Source: Actinomycetota bacterium (GTDB lineage: Bacteria; Actinomycetota; Acidimicrobiia; Acidimicrobiales; Poriferisodalaceae). From it: a DNA stretch of 64,000 bases. Shown here piece by piece: positions 54,403 to 63,819 of the stretch. Positions within the stretch are counted from its first letter, which is position 1. The number at the start of each line of letters is the position of its first letter. The translations under genes and the position numbers were made by a program. The DNA is taken from positions 62,001 to 126,000 of the forward strand of contig JABABU010000020.1 of the NCBI GenBank assembly GCA_014238065.1, given 5' to 3'. Below the pieces are notes generated by a model. That model did no database searches and was not told the DNA's origin. It worked only from the letters and a program-made list of their open reading frames with translations.

Positions 54403-56262
54403 ATGCACGGCGAGGACCACCCCACGAGCGAACCAACGACATTCGAAGCCGAGGCCCCGACAACCCGTTACCCGGAGCCACCCTCCGGCATCGATCCTGA
54501 CCAGTCGAAAGGGTGGATCGCTCGGCTCTCGCCCGTTCTTCGGACTCATCGGGCCGTCATGTCCGGGGCACTCGCGCTCGCTGCTGTGGCGATGAGTATC
54601 GGAGCCTTAGTCCCTCTGGTCACCCGAAACGCCATCGACAACGCACTCGACGCTCGCACATCGAACCTGTCGACATTCGTCATCGTGCTGATCGTGCTCG
54701 GGATCACTCGGGCCGTCTTCACCTTCGGCTATCGATACGGCCTGTACGGGATGGCGTTCCGCATCGAATACCAACTCCGCACGATGCTGCACACGCATCT
54801 CTCAACTCTGTCTTTCTCGTTCTACGACCGAGTCCAGTCAGGTCAGATCATCTCCCGAGCGAACAGCGACATTCGCTCGGTCCAGATGTTCCTGACCTTC
54901 GCGCCGATTATGGCTGTGCAGTTGGTGAGCTTCGTTATCGCCATCGCGATCATGGTCAGCATCAACATCATCCTGACCATCGTTGCGATGGTCGCGCTTC
55001 CCGGCGTGTTCGTGTTCGGTCAGAGGCTGCGGCAACTCATCTTTCCGATCTCGTGGATCGTGCAATCTCGGATGGCCGATGTCGCCACCGTGGTCGACGA
55101 GAACATCAATGGCGTCAGAGTGGTGAAGTCCTTCGCCGCCGAGGAACGCCAGGTCAACGACCTCGCCGACTCTGCGTTCCGGCTGCGGTGGGCGCAGATG
55201 CAAGCGCACTACGCACGGGCCAGATACAACCCGATCATCGAGAACATCCCACGATTGGGTCTCGCGTTGATGCTGCTTTACGGCGGACTCGAGGTCATCG
55301 ATGGCAACCTGAGCATCGGCGACCTCGTAGCCTTCAACCTCTACATCGTCATCCTCCAGGCTCCATTCAGGTTCCTCGGGATGCTGTTGATGATGAGCCA
55401 AAGGGCCAAGGCTTCCGCCGAGCGAATCTTCGAGATCCTCGACGAGCAGCCGACCGTCGTCGACCGGGGAGGGGCCTTCGACCTGGTCGACCCGATCGGC
55501 TCGATCACATTCGACTCGGTCACCTTCGCCTATGGCACCGAGATCGTCGGCGGAGCAGAGGGCGTCGACTCTGGCAACATTCTCGACGACTTCAACCTCG
55601 ACATCTCCCCCGGCGAGCGTGTCGCAATCGTCGGGCGAACCGGCAGCGGCAAGTCGACGATTGCCAGGTTGCTCTTGCGTTTCTATGACACCCAGATGGG
55701 CCGCGTCACCATCGATGGGAACGACGTCAGAGACATCACGAGCAGAAGCCTCCGCCACGCAGTGGGGTTGATCCCGGACGAGCCATTCCTGTTCTCGACG
55801 ACCGTGCACGACAACATCGCCTATACCCGCCCCGACGCGAGTAGCGACGAGGTCGTCGCAGCAGCAACCGCTGCGAACGCCCACGCATTCATCCGTGACC
55901 TGGACGAAGGATACGACAGCGTCGTCGGCGAACGCGGCTACGACCTCAGTGGCGGGCAGCGTCAACGCATCGCCATTGCCAGAACACTTCTCGCCAACCC
56001 ACGCGTGCTCGTGCTCGACGATGCAACAAGCGCGATCGACGTCCAGGTCGAGGCCGAGATCCACGAAGCCTTGCTCGCGCTCATGGAGAACCGCACCACC
56101 ATCATCATCGCCCACCGTCTCTCAACGATCAGCCTGGCCGATCGGGTCGTGCTGATCGAGGGCGGACGAGTGGTGGCCGACGGCACCCACCAGGAACTGC
56201 TGGCAACCGAGCCCCGATACAGCGCTGTCCTCGCCGCCTCCGACTCCGACGGCCATCGCTGA
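54403..56262 (+). CDS. ABC exporter half-transporter with degenerate catalytic glutamate
   Basis: A type IV ABC exporter subunit, 619 residues from ATG 54403 (an in-frame TTG at 54379 overlaps the marR stop and is an alternative). Six membrane helices are followed by the ATPase: Walker A IVGRTGSGKSTIA, signature DLSGGQRQRIAIA, Walker B VLVLDDATSAID. The usual catalytic Glu after the Walker B Asp is Asp here. The signature is canonical. With the downstream subunit this gives one active and one degenerate ATP site, as in heterodimeric exporters such as TM287/288. Coupled to the next gene by TGATG. Confidence 0.9.
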   Translation: MHGEDHPTSEPTTFEAEAPTTRYPEPPSGIDPDQSKGWIARLSPVLRTHRAVMSGALALAAVAMSIGALVPLVTRNAIDNALDARTSNLSTFVIVLIVLGITRAVFTFGYRYGLYGMAFRIEYQLRTMLHTHLSTLSFSFYDRVQSGQIISRANSDIRSVQMFLTFAPIMAVQLVSFVIAIAIMVSINIILTIVAMVALPGVFVFGQRLRQLIFPISWIVQSRMADVATVVDENINGVRVVKSFAAEERQVNDLADSAFRLRWAQMQAHYARARYNPIIENIPRLGLALMLLYGGLEVIDGNLSIGDLVAFNLYIVILQAPFRFLGMLLMMSQRAKASAERIFEILDEQPTVVDRGGAFDLVDPIGSITFDSVTFAYGTEIVGGAEGVDSGNILDDFNLDISPGERVAIVGRTGSGKSTIARLLLRFYDTQMGRVTIDGNDVRDITSRSLRHAVGLIPDEPFLFSTTVHDNIAYTRPDASSDEVVAAATAANAHAFIRDLDEGYDSVVGERGYDLSGGQRQRIAIARTLLANPRVLVLDDATSAIDVQVEAEIHEALLALMENRTTIIIAHRLSTISLADRVVLIEGGRVVADGTHQELLATEPRYSAVLAASDSDGHR

Positions 56263-58187
56263 TGGGAATGGGAGGACCACCACCAGGATCGCCGTTCGGA
56301 GGCCCAGGAGCGACGGCGACCTCAGCTGCAGCAGGCCTACCTTTCGCCGGTGTCCCTTCGGAGCTGAAGGCAAGCGCAGATGAGGTGCTCGCGAGGGAGC
56401 CCGACCATGCCGGCGCTGACATCGCCTTCGACCCGACAGCCCGGGAACAGCATCGATTCAATCTACGGTCGCTGTTCGGGCCGCGAAGGTGGCAGGTCAC
56501 GATCGCTCTGGTCCTGCTCATCGCGGAGACGGTCGCGATGCTCGCTGGACCTGCATTGACGCAGAAAGGCATCGACGACGGAGTCAGAGCCGGCAACAAG
56601 GGAATGCTCGTTGCCGTCGTCGGCGTGTATCTCGGGGTCGTCGCAAGTCACGTCCTCATCAACCGGGCCAGGATCAGATGGACCGCATCACTCGGCGAAT
56701 CGCTGATGTATGAGGTTCGAGTTCGTGTGTTCAGCCACTTCCAACGCCTCAGTCTCGAGTGGTACACGAAAGAGAAAGCAGGAGTCCTCCTGAGCCGGAT
56801 GACATCCGACGTCGACGCGTTGACACAGCTCGTCACCGAAGGCTTCACGAGCCTGCTCGTTCAGGGACTGACACTCGTCGTCGTCACGGCAATACTGCTC
56901 AGCTACGACGTAACCCTTGCTCTCATCCTCCTCGTCCTCGTGTTTCCTCCGTTGCTCGCGATGACGTTGTGGTTCCGAACGGCATCAGAACGTGGTTACA
57001 ACCAGGTCAGAGACCGCATCGCCGACTTGCTCGCCGACCTCAGCGAGGGGTTGAGCGGCATCAGGGTCATCGCCGCCACCAACCGTCGCCGCAAGAACCT
57101 GGTCACCCACCGCGAGGTGGTCGGAAGATACCGAGACGCGAACCTTTACACCGCACGCATCGGCGCGATCTACACGCCCTCGACAGAGGCGGTGGGCGTC
57201 ATCGCCCAAGCCATCGTGCTCCTCGTCGGCGGGAAACTGGTGCTCGACGGGAAGATGGAACTCGGCGAACTGGCGGCATTCGTCCTCTACGTCACGGTCT
57301 TCTTCGCACCGATCCAGCAGCTCGTGCAGCTGTACAACACCTATCAACAGGGCACAGCGGCACTCCGAAAGTTGGCTGACGTCCTCGATACCGAGCCAAC
57401 CGTCGCTCAGCGGCCCGATGCTGTCGATCTCCCCCCGATCACCGGCAGGATAGAACTGAAGGACCTCACGTTCGGGTACGACGCTGACACCCCTGTGCTC
57501 ACCGGCGTCGACCTCACGATCGAGGCCGGAGAGACCTTCGCTCTCGTCGGCAGAACCGGTGCCGGCAAGTCGACGATCGCCAAACTCATCACCCGGTTCT
57601 ACGATCCGCAGCAGGGCGAGGTGGCCATCGACGGTCATGACCTGACGACGGTGACGCTTCGATCGCTCAGATCTCAACTCGGCGTTGTCCCCCAAGAACC
57701 ATTCCTCTTCGGCGGCACATTCGGCGACAATCTCAGGTTCGCTGCACCGAACGCCACGGACGCAGAGCTACGCAAAGCCGTCGATCTCGTCGGACTCACC
57801 GACCTGCTCGGCCGAATGCCCGACGGACTTGATTCCCTGGTTCACGAACGTGGAACCTCGATGGCGGCCGGCGAACGACAACTCCTCGCGTTGGCGAGGG
57901 CGTTTCTCGCTCGTCCACGAGTGATCGTGCTCGACGAGGCGACCTCATCGCTCGATCTCAGCTCGGAGACGAAGATCGAGGCAGCGCTCGATGTACTTCT
58001 CGATGGACGCACGGCGATCATCATCGCTCACAGGCTCGCCACGGCCATGAGGGCTGACCGGATCGCTGTGATCGAGGGCGGTGGCATTGCCGAACTCGGA
58101 ACTCACGACGAACTCATCAGTCTCAACGGCCTTTACGCAGCGATGTATTCGACATGGGCATCGCACTCCGAAGGCCCCAGCTTTTGA
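56262..58187 (+). CDS. ABC exporter half-transporter with degenerate signature motif
   Basis: A 641-residue partner of the preceding subunit. A Gly/Pro-rich N-terminal leader (about 60 residues) precedes six membrane helices. The ATPase has Walker A LVGRTGAGKSTIA and Walker B VIVLDEATSSLD with the catalytic Glu, but its signature reads SMAAGERQLLALA instead of LSGGQ. The complementary losses in the two genes mean the canonical site pairs this Walker B with the partner's LSGGQ. Substrate unknown, probably a drug or lipid-like compound given MarR control. Confidence 0.9.
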   Translation: MGMGGPPPGSPFGGPGATATSAAAGLPFAGVPSELKASADEVLAREPDHAGADIAFDPTAREQHRFNLRSLFGPRRWQVTIALVLLIAETVAMLAGPALTQKGIDDGVRAGNKGMLVAVVGVYLGVVASHVLINRARIRWTASLGESLMYEVRVRVFSHFQRLSLEWYTKEKAGVLLSRMTSDVDALTQLVTEGFTSLLVQGLTLVVVTAILLSYDVTLALILLVLVFPPLLAMTLWFRTASERGYNQVRDRIADLLADLSEGLSGIRVIAATNRRRKNLVTHREVVGRYRDANLYTARIGAIYTPSTEAVGVIAQAIVLLVGGKLVLDGKMELGELAAFVLYVTVFFAPIQQLVQLYNTYQQGTAALRKLADVLDTEPTVAQRPDAVDLPPITGRIELKDLTFGYDADTPVLTGVDLTIEAGETFALVGRTGAGKSTIAKLITRFYDPQQGEVAIDGHDLTTVTLRSLRSQLGVVPQEPFLFGGTFGDNLRFAAPNATDAELRKAVDLVGLTDLLGRMPDGLDSLVHERGTSMAAGERQLLALARAFLARPRVIVLDEATSSLDLSSETKIEAALDVLLDGRTAIIIAHRLATAMRADRIAVIEGGGIAELGTHDELISLNGLYAAMYSTWASHSEGPSF

Positions 58188-58337
58188 ACCACCGGACTGG
58201 ATCGAGCCCAGCTCGGACAGTGAACGACCATGATCAGCGAAGCGATGCTCGCCGCCGCGCTCGGCAGTGTCCTCGGAGACCTCAGGAGCACCTGAGCCTG
58301 CTTCCCCTTTGGCGCGAGTTGGGCCAAGATCTTCCAG

Positions 58338-59198
58338 ATGTCAGACCAGCCTGTAGCCGATCTCCATCGGGTCTCGGTGCGTTACGGGCACAAAACCGTG
58401 CTCGGGCCCATCGACCTCAGAGTGAACTCCGGCGATCGTTGGGTGATTCTTGGTCCGAACGGCAGCGGAAAGACCTCGCTGATGCGGATCTTGTCGCTGT
58501 ACCAGTACCCCTCGACAGGCACCGTCGAGATTCTTGGCGAACGATGGGGCCGAACCGACGTCAGGGAACTCCGCAAACGCGTTGCCATGACCAGCGCCGC
58601 CATGCGCGAGCAACTTCGCGACGACCTCGTCGCCAGAGACGTTGTGATGACCGCCCGCCACGCTGCACTCGAGACATGGTGGCATTCGTACACGGCAGAC
58701 GATCAAGCCAAAGCCACATGGTGCTTGCGACAACTTCATGCTGAGCCACTGGCCGATCGAGCCTTTGGCTCGCTCTCATCAGGTGAGCAGCAGCGCGTAC
58801 TTCTGGCTCGAACGCTGATGACCGATCCAGGCCTGTTGCTCTTCGACGAGCCGGCGGCCGGGCTTGACCTCGGTGGCCGCGAGCAACTGCTCTCCGACCT
58901 CGAGCGTCTCGCGGCAAATGCCACAACGCCCCCTGTGGTGCTCATCACGCATCACACCGAGGAGATCCCCGATCATTTCACCCACGCCCTGTTGCTCCGC
59001 GAAGGCATCGTGGTCGACGTCGGCAGGATCGACGACGTCATGACTGCAGCGAACCTGACGACGACATTCGGACTCGAACTCGAACTCGAACGCGTTCGAG
59101 GTCGCTGGCAAGCGTGGGCCAGGTCTCGTGGCTCTCCATACGGCGATGAGCGACGCGACAAGGGGCTATCTTCCCTGCCAGTGAGTGAGCAGCCATGA
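58338..59198 (+). CDS. ABC transporter ATP-binding protein
   Basis: A 286-residue stand-alone ATPase. Walker A is LGPNGSGKTSLMRIL, signature LSSGEQQRVLLAR, Walker B LLLFDEPAAGLD and the switch His in LITHHTEEIP. It resembles the ModF/YlmA-like group of ATPases with no cognate permease nearby. The last 4 bases overlap the methyltransferase start (ATGA). The 150 bases before it hold no recognised gene apart from a possible 21-codon frame at 58231. Confidence 0.85.
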   Translation: MSDQPVADLHRVSVRYGHKTVLGPIDLRVNSGDRWVILGPNGSGKTSLMRILSLYQYPSTGTVEILGERWGRTDVRELRKRVAMTSAAMREQLRDDLVARDVVMTARHAALETWWHSYTADDQAKATWCLRQLHAEPLADRAFGSLSSGEQQRVLLARTLMTDPGLLLFDEPAAGLDLGGREQLLSDLERLAANATTPPVVLITHHTEEIPDHFTHALLLREGIVVDVGRIDDVMTAANLTTTFGLELELERVRGRWQAWARSRGSPYGDERRDKGLSSLPVSEQP

Positions 59199-59977
59199 CA
59201 CGCCGACAACGGACCGTGTTCGGCGAGGTAGCCGAAACCTACGACGAAGTCAGAGCCTCGTATCCCGACTCCGTCATCGACAACGTCGCGGTCCTGACCG
59301 CACTTGAGAGCGGCTCAAGTGTGCTCGATGTTGGCTGCGGTACAGGGATTCTGGCCGAACCATTCATCAGCCGCGGCCACAAGGTTCTCGGGATCGACCC
59401 GTCGAGCGGTATGGCCCGCATCGCCAGAAGGAAGTTCGCAGGCAACCCCAACTTTCGACTGCACCTCGTCGATTTCCAGACGTGGTCACCGGGAAGTGAT
59501 CGATTCGATCTGGTCGTGGCCGGCCAGAGTTGGCATTGGATGGACCCCGACACTCGATTTCACAGCGCAGCATCAGCACTGCGCGACAACGGACATCTAG
59601 TGCTGTTCTGGAACACCGCGAATCAGATGGAAACGCCCATCAGAGCGGCACTCGACACCGCCTATGCCGAGCATACGACCGACATGCCGGCAGGACCTCC
59701 CGGCTCGAAAACCGGGCTGAATGGCCGAGAGCCCCATGAAGAGATCGCCGAGGCCGACCGTTTCGAGTTACTCGATGTGGTCGAAGAAGCATGGTCTGCG
59801 ACTTACGCCACTGACGCGTACCTCAGGCTGCTCGGCACACAATCCGACCATCGTTTGCTCGATGACTCGCGCCGGTCAGCGCTGTTCGATGCCATCGCCG
59901 ACGCCATCGACGACATCGGCGGCGGCCACATCAACGTGCAATACATCTGCAGGGCGTTTGTCGCAAAACTCACCTGA
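59195..59977 (+). CDS. Class I SAM-dependent methyltransferase
   Basis: A 260-residue methyltransferase. Motif I is VLDVGCGTGILAEPF, followed by VLGIDPSSGMARIARRKF and DLVVAGQSWHWMDPD, the pattern of the UbiE/Methyltransf_11 group. The WHWMD segment is typical of a subgroup related to trans-aconitate or small-molecule methylases. Substrate cannot be deduced. It is translationally coupled to the ABC ATPase. Confidence 0.83.
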   Translation: MTRRQRTVFGEVAETYDEVRASYPDSVIDNVAVLTALESGSSVLDVGCGTGILAEPFISRGHKVLGIDPSSGMARIARRKFAGNPNFRLHLVDFQTWSPGSDRFDLVVAGQSWHWMDPDTRFHSAASALRDNGHLVLFWNTANQMETPIRAALDTAYAEHTTDMPAGPPGSKTGLNGREPHEEIAEADRFELLDVVEEAWSATYATDAYLRLLGTQSDHRLLDDSRRSALFDAIADAIDDIGGGHINVQYICRAFVAKLT

Positions 59978-60007
59978 CGGCGTCGCGCAACTGCCTGCAC
60001 GGTTCGG

Positions 60008-60290
60008 TCAGTCGGTTCGGTGTAGGAGCGTGAACACAGTCCACAACGACCTGCCCGTTGGTCACCGGATCTTCATGACGGCGCCTCGTTCCACCGCCAC
60101 AACAGACGTGCCCTGCGGACCGAAGATGTCGATCCCCCAGTGTCGATGCTCATCTGAGGTTCCTGCCATGCGCGCTGCGAGGAACGTGCCGACGAAGGAA
60201 CAGTCACCGACAACAGGGAAGATCGGATCAGAACGCTGCCGGTCGCGGTCGACGTCGAGGATCATTTCGTGCACGACAACGACCGCGAGC
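60008..60290 (-). pseudogene. Decayed M23 peptidase fragment
   Basis: The minus strand encodes FPVVGDCSFVGTFLAARMAG, HRHWGIDIFGPQGTSVVAVE and then TGA at 60062. In the same frame after the stop it continues TGRSLWTVFTLLHRTD to a second stop at 60008. The first part matches the N-terminal half of an M23 domain ((H)xGxDIFxPxGTPVVAVxxG), and the second resembles the following GGRSLW region. The HLH motif and a signal peptide are missing. I read it as a gene remnant. Confidence 0.5.
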
Positions 60291-60293
60291 GGT

Positions 60294-60743
60294 TCAGCTG
60301 TGGCAGCGACGCCCGATTTCGGCCTGGGTGGCCAGCAGCGCATCAGCGACGGGCTGGCCCTCTACGGCGAACATTTCGTCCTGTTCTCCGCTGTCGGATT
60401 CCGACTGGGCTCGAAGCAGATCGTAGTCGTACCGGCCGAGCACCCGGTCGAGGTCGACGATAGCCAGCCCCAATGTCTCGAATGCGTCAGTGGTCCCTTC
60501 CCCAGCCTCGGAAATGGCGCGGACCCGCGCCGCGATCGCACCCGAGAGGTCGCCTCTGAGTTGTGTCGGGTCGGGAAAGTCGACCATGTTCCGATAGCCG
60601 ACCACGACATCGGTCAGCGTCCTCGCATCCTCACACCACGTCGAAGCGCTCCGGTCGCTGCAGGACGCCACCATGATTACCGCCGCGAACACAACAGCCG
60701 TCGGCCCGGCAATGCTGTGTCTGTCTCGTCGTGCCGGATTCAC
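60294..60743 (-). CDS. Hypothetical lipoprotein
   Basis: A 149-residue protein from GTG 60743. The N-terminus (AGPTAVVFAAVIMVASC) is a lipoprotein signal ending in the lipobox VASC. The mature part is helical with two further cysteines (TWCEDAR near the start and RRCHS at the end) that could pair. No family recognised. The longer frame from 60794 would overlap the divergent DUF952 region. It ends next to the M23 remnant. Confidence 0.65.
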   Translation of the reverse strand: MNPARRDRHSIAGPTAVVFAAVIMVASCSDRSASTWCEDARTLTDVVVGYRNMVDFPDPTQLRGDLSGAIAARVRAISEAGEGTTDAFETLGLAIVDLDRVLGRYDYDLLRAQSESDSGEQDEMFAVEGQPVADALLATQAEIGRRCHS

Positions 60744-60802
60744 CACAGCCACTGTGGCACGCAGGTTGTGGAATGCCCGGCCATCAGCCAGCATCGGTGC
60801 CG

Positions 60803-61126
60803 ATGACGTCGATCTTTCACATCGCGGACGGCCAGGCCTGGCACCAAGCCGTCACCGCCGGCCGTTACATCCACGAGTCGCTCGACACAGAGGGCTTCAT
60901 TCACCTCTCGAGTCGCGATCAGGTCGTCGCCACGACGGCCAAGTATTACTCGGAAGCTGTCGGGCTGGTGCTCCTCGAGGTCGATCCTGCGACGATCGAT
61001 GCCGACTTGAGATGGGAACAGAGCACGAACGGCGAGCTGTTCCCCCACCTCTACTCCGATCTGCCTCTTTCCTCGGTTGTGACTGTGCACCGATGGGACA
61101 AATCTGCGCAACGAACGTTCAGCTGA
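60803..61126 (+). CDS. DUF952 family protein
   Basis: A 107-residue protein with SIFHIADGQAWHQAVTAG, EGFIHLSSRDQV and the late GELFPHLYSDLPLSSVV, the DUF952 signature. The family is common in actinobacteria and other phyla, with no known activity. The fold is thought to be related to ADP-ribosyl-binding proteins. ATG 60803 is preferred to the upstream in-frame start at 60731. The stop overlaps the next start (TGATG). Confidence 0.85.
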   Translation: MTSIFHIADGQAWHQAVTAGRYIHESLDTEGFIHLSSRDQVVATTAKYYSEAVGLVLLEVDPATIDADLRWEQSTNGELFPHLYSDLPLSSVVTVHRWDKSAQRTFS

Positions 61127-62250
61127 TGCGATCGACAACCGTCGAGATCGAGGACATCGCTGAGCTCGAGCAGCTCCTCACTGATCGTCGCGATCTGTCT
61201 GGCGTCGTCCTCAACGGGCTGGAACTCGACCAGGTCTCCGATCGGTTCCTAGCGTGCAAGCTACGAGGGGCCGTCCTCATCGGCTGTTCTGCCAGCCCCG
61301 AGTTGTTGGCGTTCGCCACGTGGTCAGGAGCAGCCGTCTTTCCGCCACTCGGCGAGTTGCCGTACCGGCCATACAGGAAGGCGCTGTACGGCGCGCTCGA
61401 TCTCTACGACAACTTCGAATCAGACCAGCCGGAGAGCTACTCGGACACACTCGACGCCAAGGTCTACTCCCACTGGCAGCAGACCGGGGGCGGCGAATGC
61501 ACCGATCTGCTCGAAAACCTCGGCCGTAGGATCCACGACCACTCGATCACCGAAGCGATCGAGGACCTCATCGAGGGTCACGAGGTCGTGGCCGTCATGG
61601 GCGGTCACGGATTGTGTCGCGACGACGACGGCTACTCGGCCGTCTCGAGGATGTCCCGCCATCTGGCGAGACAGGGAAAGCTCATGGCCAGCGGCGGCGG
61701 CCCTGGCGCGATGGAGGCCACCCATCTCGGTAGCTGGATGGCTCCATACTCTGACGAGGACCTTCAAGTCGCTCTCGCGATTCTCGCAGCTGCACCGAGC
61801 TTCGAGCCGGTCTTCGAATGGCTCGTCGCAGCCTTCGCCGTCAGATCACAGTTTCCGGCGTGCGAAGGATCGCCAACCTCGCTTGGCATCCCGACATGGC
61901 TCTACGGCCACGAACCTCCAAACGTCTTCGCCACGCACATTGCCAAGTACTTCGCCAACGCGGTCAGAGAAGACGGGCTGCTGACCATCGCCAGGCACGG
62001 GGTGATCTTCACTCCAGGTTCGGCGGGAACAGTGCAGGAGATCTTCCAGGACGCAACCCAGAACCACTATGAAACAGCAGGCCCGCCTAGCCCGATGGTG
62101 TTCTTCGGCTCACACTTCTGGCGCGAGGAACTTCCGGTGACGGCAGTGATCGACAGCCTCGGTCGAGACCGGGCGTGGACCGATCATGTGACGGTCACCG
62201 ACGACGAGGACGAAGCCGTCGACGCCATCATGAGCCATCGCAGAAGGTGA
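61126..62250 (+). CDS. LOG-family (lysine decarboxylase-like) Rossmann protein, long form
   Basis: A 374-residue protein with ASGGGPGAMEATHLG and FTPGSAGTVQEIFQDATQNH, the two nucleotide-binding motifs of LOG/TIGR00730 proteins (GGGxGxMxA and PGGxGTxxE, the latter with Ser). Classical LOG enzymes are about 190 residues and release cytokinin bases from nucleotides. This long form has an extra N-terminal domain of about 150 residues, and its activity is unknown. Start at 61126 overlaps the DUF952 stop by one base. Confidence 0.8.
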   Translation: MRSTTVEIEDIAELEQLLTDRRDLSGVVLNGLELDQVSDRFLACKLRGAVLIGCSASPELLAFATWSGAAVFPPLGELPYRPYRKALYGALDLYDNFESDQPESYSDTLDAKVYSHWQQTGGGECTDLLENLGRRIHDHSITEAIEDLIEGHEVVAVMGGHGLCRDDDGYSAVSRMSRHLARQGKLMASGGGPGAMEATHLGSWMAPYSDEDLQVALAILAAAPSFEPVFEWLVAAFAVRSQFPACEGSPTSLGIPTWLYGHEPPNVFATHIAKYFANAVREDGLLTIARHGVIFTPGSAGTVQEIFQDATQNHYETAGPPSPMVFFGSHFWREELPVTAVIDSLGRDRAWTDHVTVTDDEDEAVDAIMSHRRR

Positions 62251-62257
62251 CGAAGTA

Positions 62258-63730
62258 TCAACGACCGCGGATGCCGTTGACGATCTCTGGAGGCCCGACC
62301 AGCCCACCGACGGTGAAGCGGGCGAGCAGGATGTCACCACTGCACATCGCGGGAAACGTCACCGATTGCCCACAATCCAACTCACCAGGGCCGAGTATTT
62401 GCGGGGCTGTCTGAGCGAACGCGTTAGCGAGACTTGTACCACCGCGGCGTAGCTGATCGATCACGGCCATTCCTGCCACGTAGCCCATCAGCGCAAGTTG
62501 GTCGTCGGCCATCGAAGGATCGGTCTGGGCGATGATCGCCGAAGCGAGCGATCGGGCATCGCGCAGATCGGGTGACACCACGTCGTACCAGAATGGTGTC
62601 ACCAGTTCGGTGGTGAAGAATCCGGGCTGCATCAGATGACCAACCGCGAGGATGGTGTCGTCGGCCGTGCACGACGACGAGAAGAACGGAGCGCTGGTGA
62701 CCCCATAGTTGGCCCGACTGACGATCACCGGTTGGCACAGACCTGAGTTGGTCACAACGATCCACGAATCAGTGTCGGAGCCCGCAGCGGGCCCCAGCGC
62801 GGCGGTCACGTCGACGGTGTCGACCGGAATCGGCACCTCGACGTGGCTCACGCCGGCAGCTTCGAGGATCGGGATGATGAACTCGGCGACGAGATCTGCC
62901 GCGACGCTCGTCTCATCGTGAACGATCGCTGTCGAGCCGAATCCTTGACTCACGACGGCAGCTGCGAGTCCGGCATGCTCGGCTGGGGGACCACCGACTG
63001 ACAGGACGGCGTTCGAGGATCTTGCATCGTTCGGCCGCACGGCGATGCCGCCGAGCGTCGGGGTCGCACTCACATCGAGGACGGCCCTGGAGACCTCGGA
63101 GAACGCGTCCACGCCGTGAACCACCACATCGGAGCCAGAGGCGAGGAGCATCTGAGCACAGGAAGCCGAGGTTGTTGCGTCGATCGAGATGCACGGAACG
63201 AGTTCGATGACACGATCGCCGGGAACATAGCCACCCCCGTTCGCCCAGTTGACTGCGGCCGACACACCGACTCGGAACGCAGGGAAGGAACCCGACTGGC
63301 TGCCCTCCTGATTCAACAAGCCCACGATCCATTTCTCTGGTGCCACGGTCGTGGTGGTGACCGGCGGCGCGGAACTCGTCACCGGCGCCGCGGTGGTCGC
63401 AGGAGCCGCAGTGGTCGCAGGAGCCGCGATGGTCGACGACGACGGCATGGCCGTCGTCGTGGCCGAGCTCCTGCCGGCGGAGGTCTGTGTCGTGGTCGGC
63501 GCATCACCGACGACCGGCATCTCGACCGTCCCTGCCGACGACGAGCCGACAGTGCCTTCACCGGCAGCCGTGCCCGGCCCGAACGCTCCTTCTTCGTCGG
63601 CCGAGTCGTGTTCTGACCCATAGACGGTGACGATGTCGATCTCGCGCAGCTCTTCTCCGTCTGCCGAACTTGTGCACGACGCGGCAAACAGTGCGGCAAC
63701 CGCGGCAATGGCAAGGACTCCTCGATTCAC
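62258..63730 (-). CDS. Periplasmic-binding (type 1) lipoprotein
   Basis: A 490-residue predicted lipoprotein from GTG 63730. The signal peptide ends at FAASC, followed by an acidic region and a Thr/Ala/Ser/Pro-rich linker of about 110 residues. The C-terminal 350 residues resemble branched-chain amino acid-type binding proteins (KWIVGLLNQEGSQSGSFPAF, SDVVVHGVDAFSEV, DDQLALMGYVAGMAVIDQL). No permease or ATPase genes are adjacent, so the ligand and partner are unknown. It converges with the LOG gene, with 7 bases between the stops. Confidence 0.78.
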   Translation of the reverse strand: MNRGVLAIAAVAALFAASCTSSADGEELREIDIVTVYGSEHDSADEEGAFGPGTAAGEGTVGSSSAGTVEMPVVGDAPTTTQTSAGRSSATTTAMPSSSTIAAPATTAAPATTAAPVTSSAPPVTTTTVAPEKWIVGLLNQEGSQSGSFPAFRVGVSAAVNWANGGGYVPGDRVIELVPCISIDATTSASCAQMLLASGSDVVVHGVDAFSEVSRAVLDVSATPTLGGIAVRPNDARSSNAVLSVGGPPAEHAGLAAAVVSQGFGSTAIVHDETSVAADLVAEFIIPILEAAGVSHVEVPIPVDTVDVTAALGPAAGSDTDSWIVVTNSGLCQPVIVSRANYGVTSAPFFSSSCTADDTILAVGHLMQPGFFTTELVTPFWYDVVSPDLRDARSLASAIIAQTDPSMADDQLALMGYVAGMAVIDQLRRGGTSLANAFAQTAPQILGPGELDCGQSVTFPAMCSGDILLARFTVGGLVGPPEIVNGIRGR

Positions 63731-63737
63731 ACAGGAT

Positions 63738-63819
63738 CTGTCGGCAGCGACAGGCCCGACGTAACAACACGTTGTTCTCGTGAGGCAGCAACGCTTCGTT
63801 GCCGAGGAAGCGTTGGGCC
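63738..63819 (-). promoter_or_regulatory. Hairpin-rich leader before the binding-lipoprotein gene
   Basis: Three hairpins lie within 82 bases upstream of GTG 63730. One has a perfect 9-bp stem (63789-63797 with 63807-63815), one pairs AACAA with TTGTT (63763-63776), and one has a 6-bp stem with a 4-base loop (63738-63753). GGCCC (63753-63757) can also pair with GGGCC (63815-63819) to close the first two into a three-way junction. The fold could control translation. No known riboswitch class recognised. The remaining 63820-64000 shows no supported gene. Confidence 0.4.
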
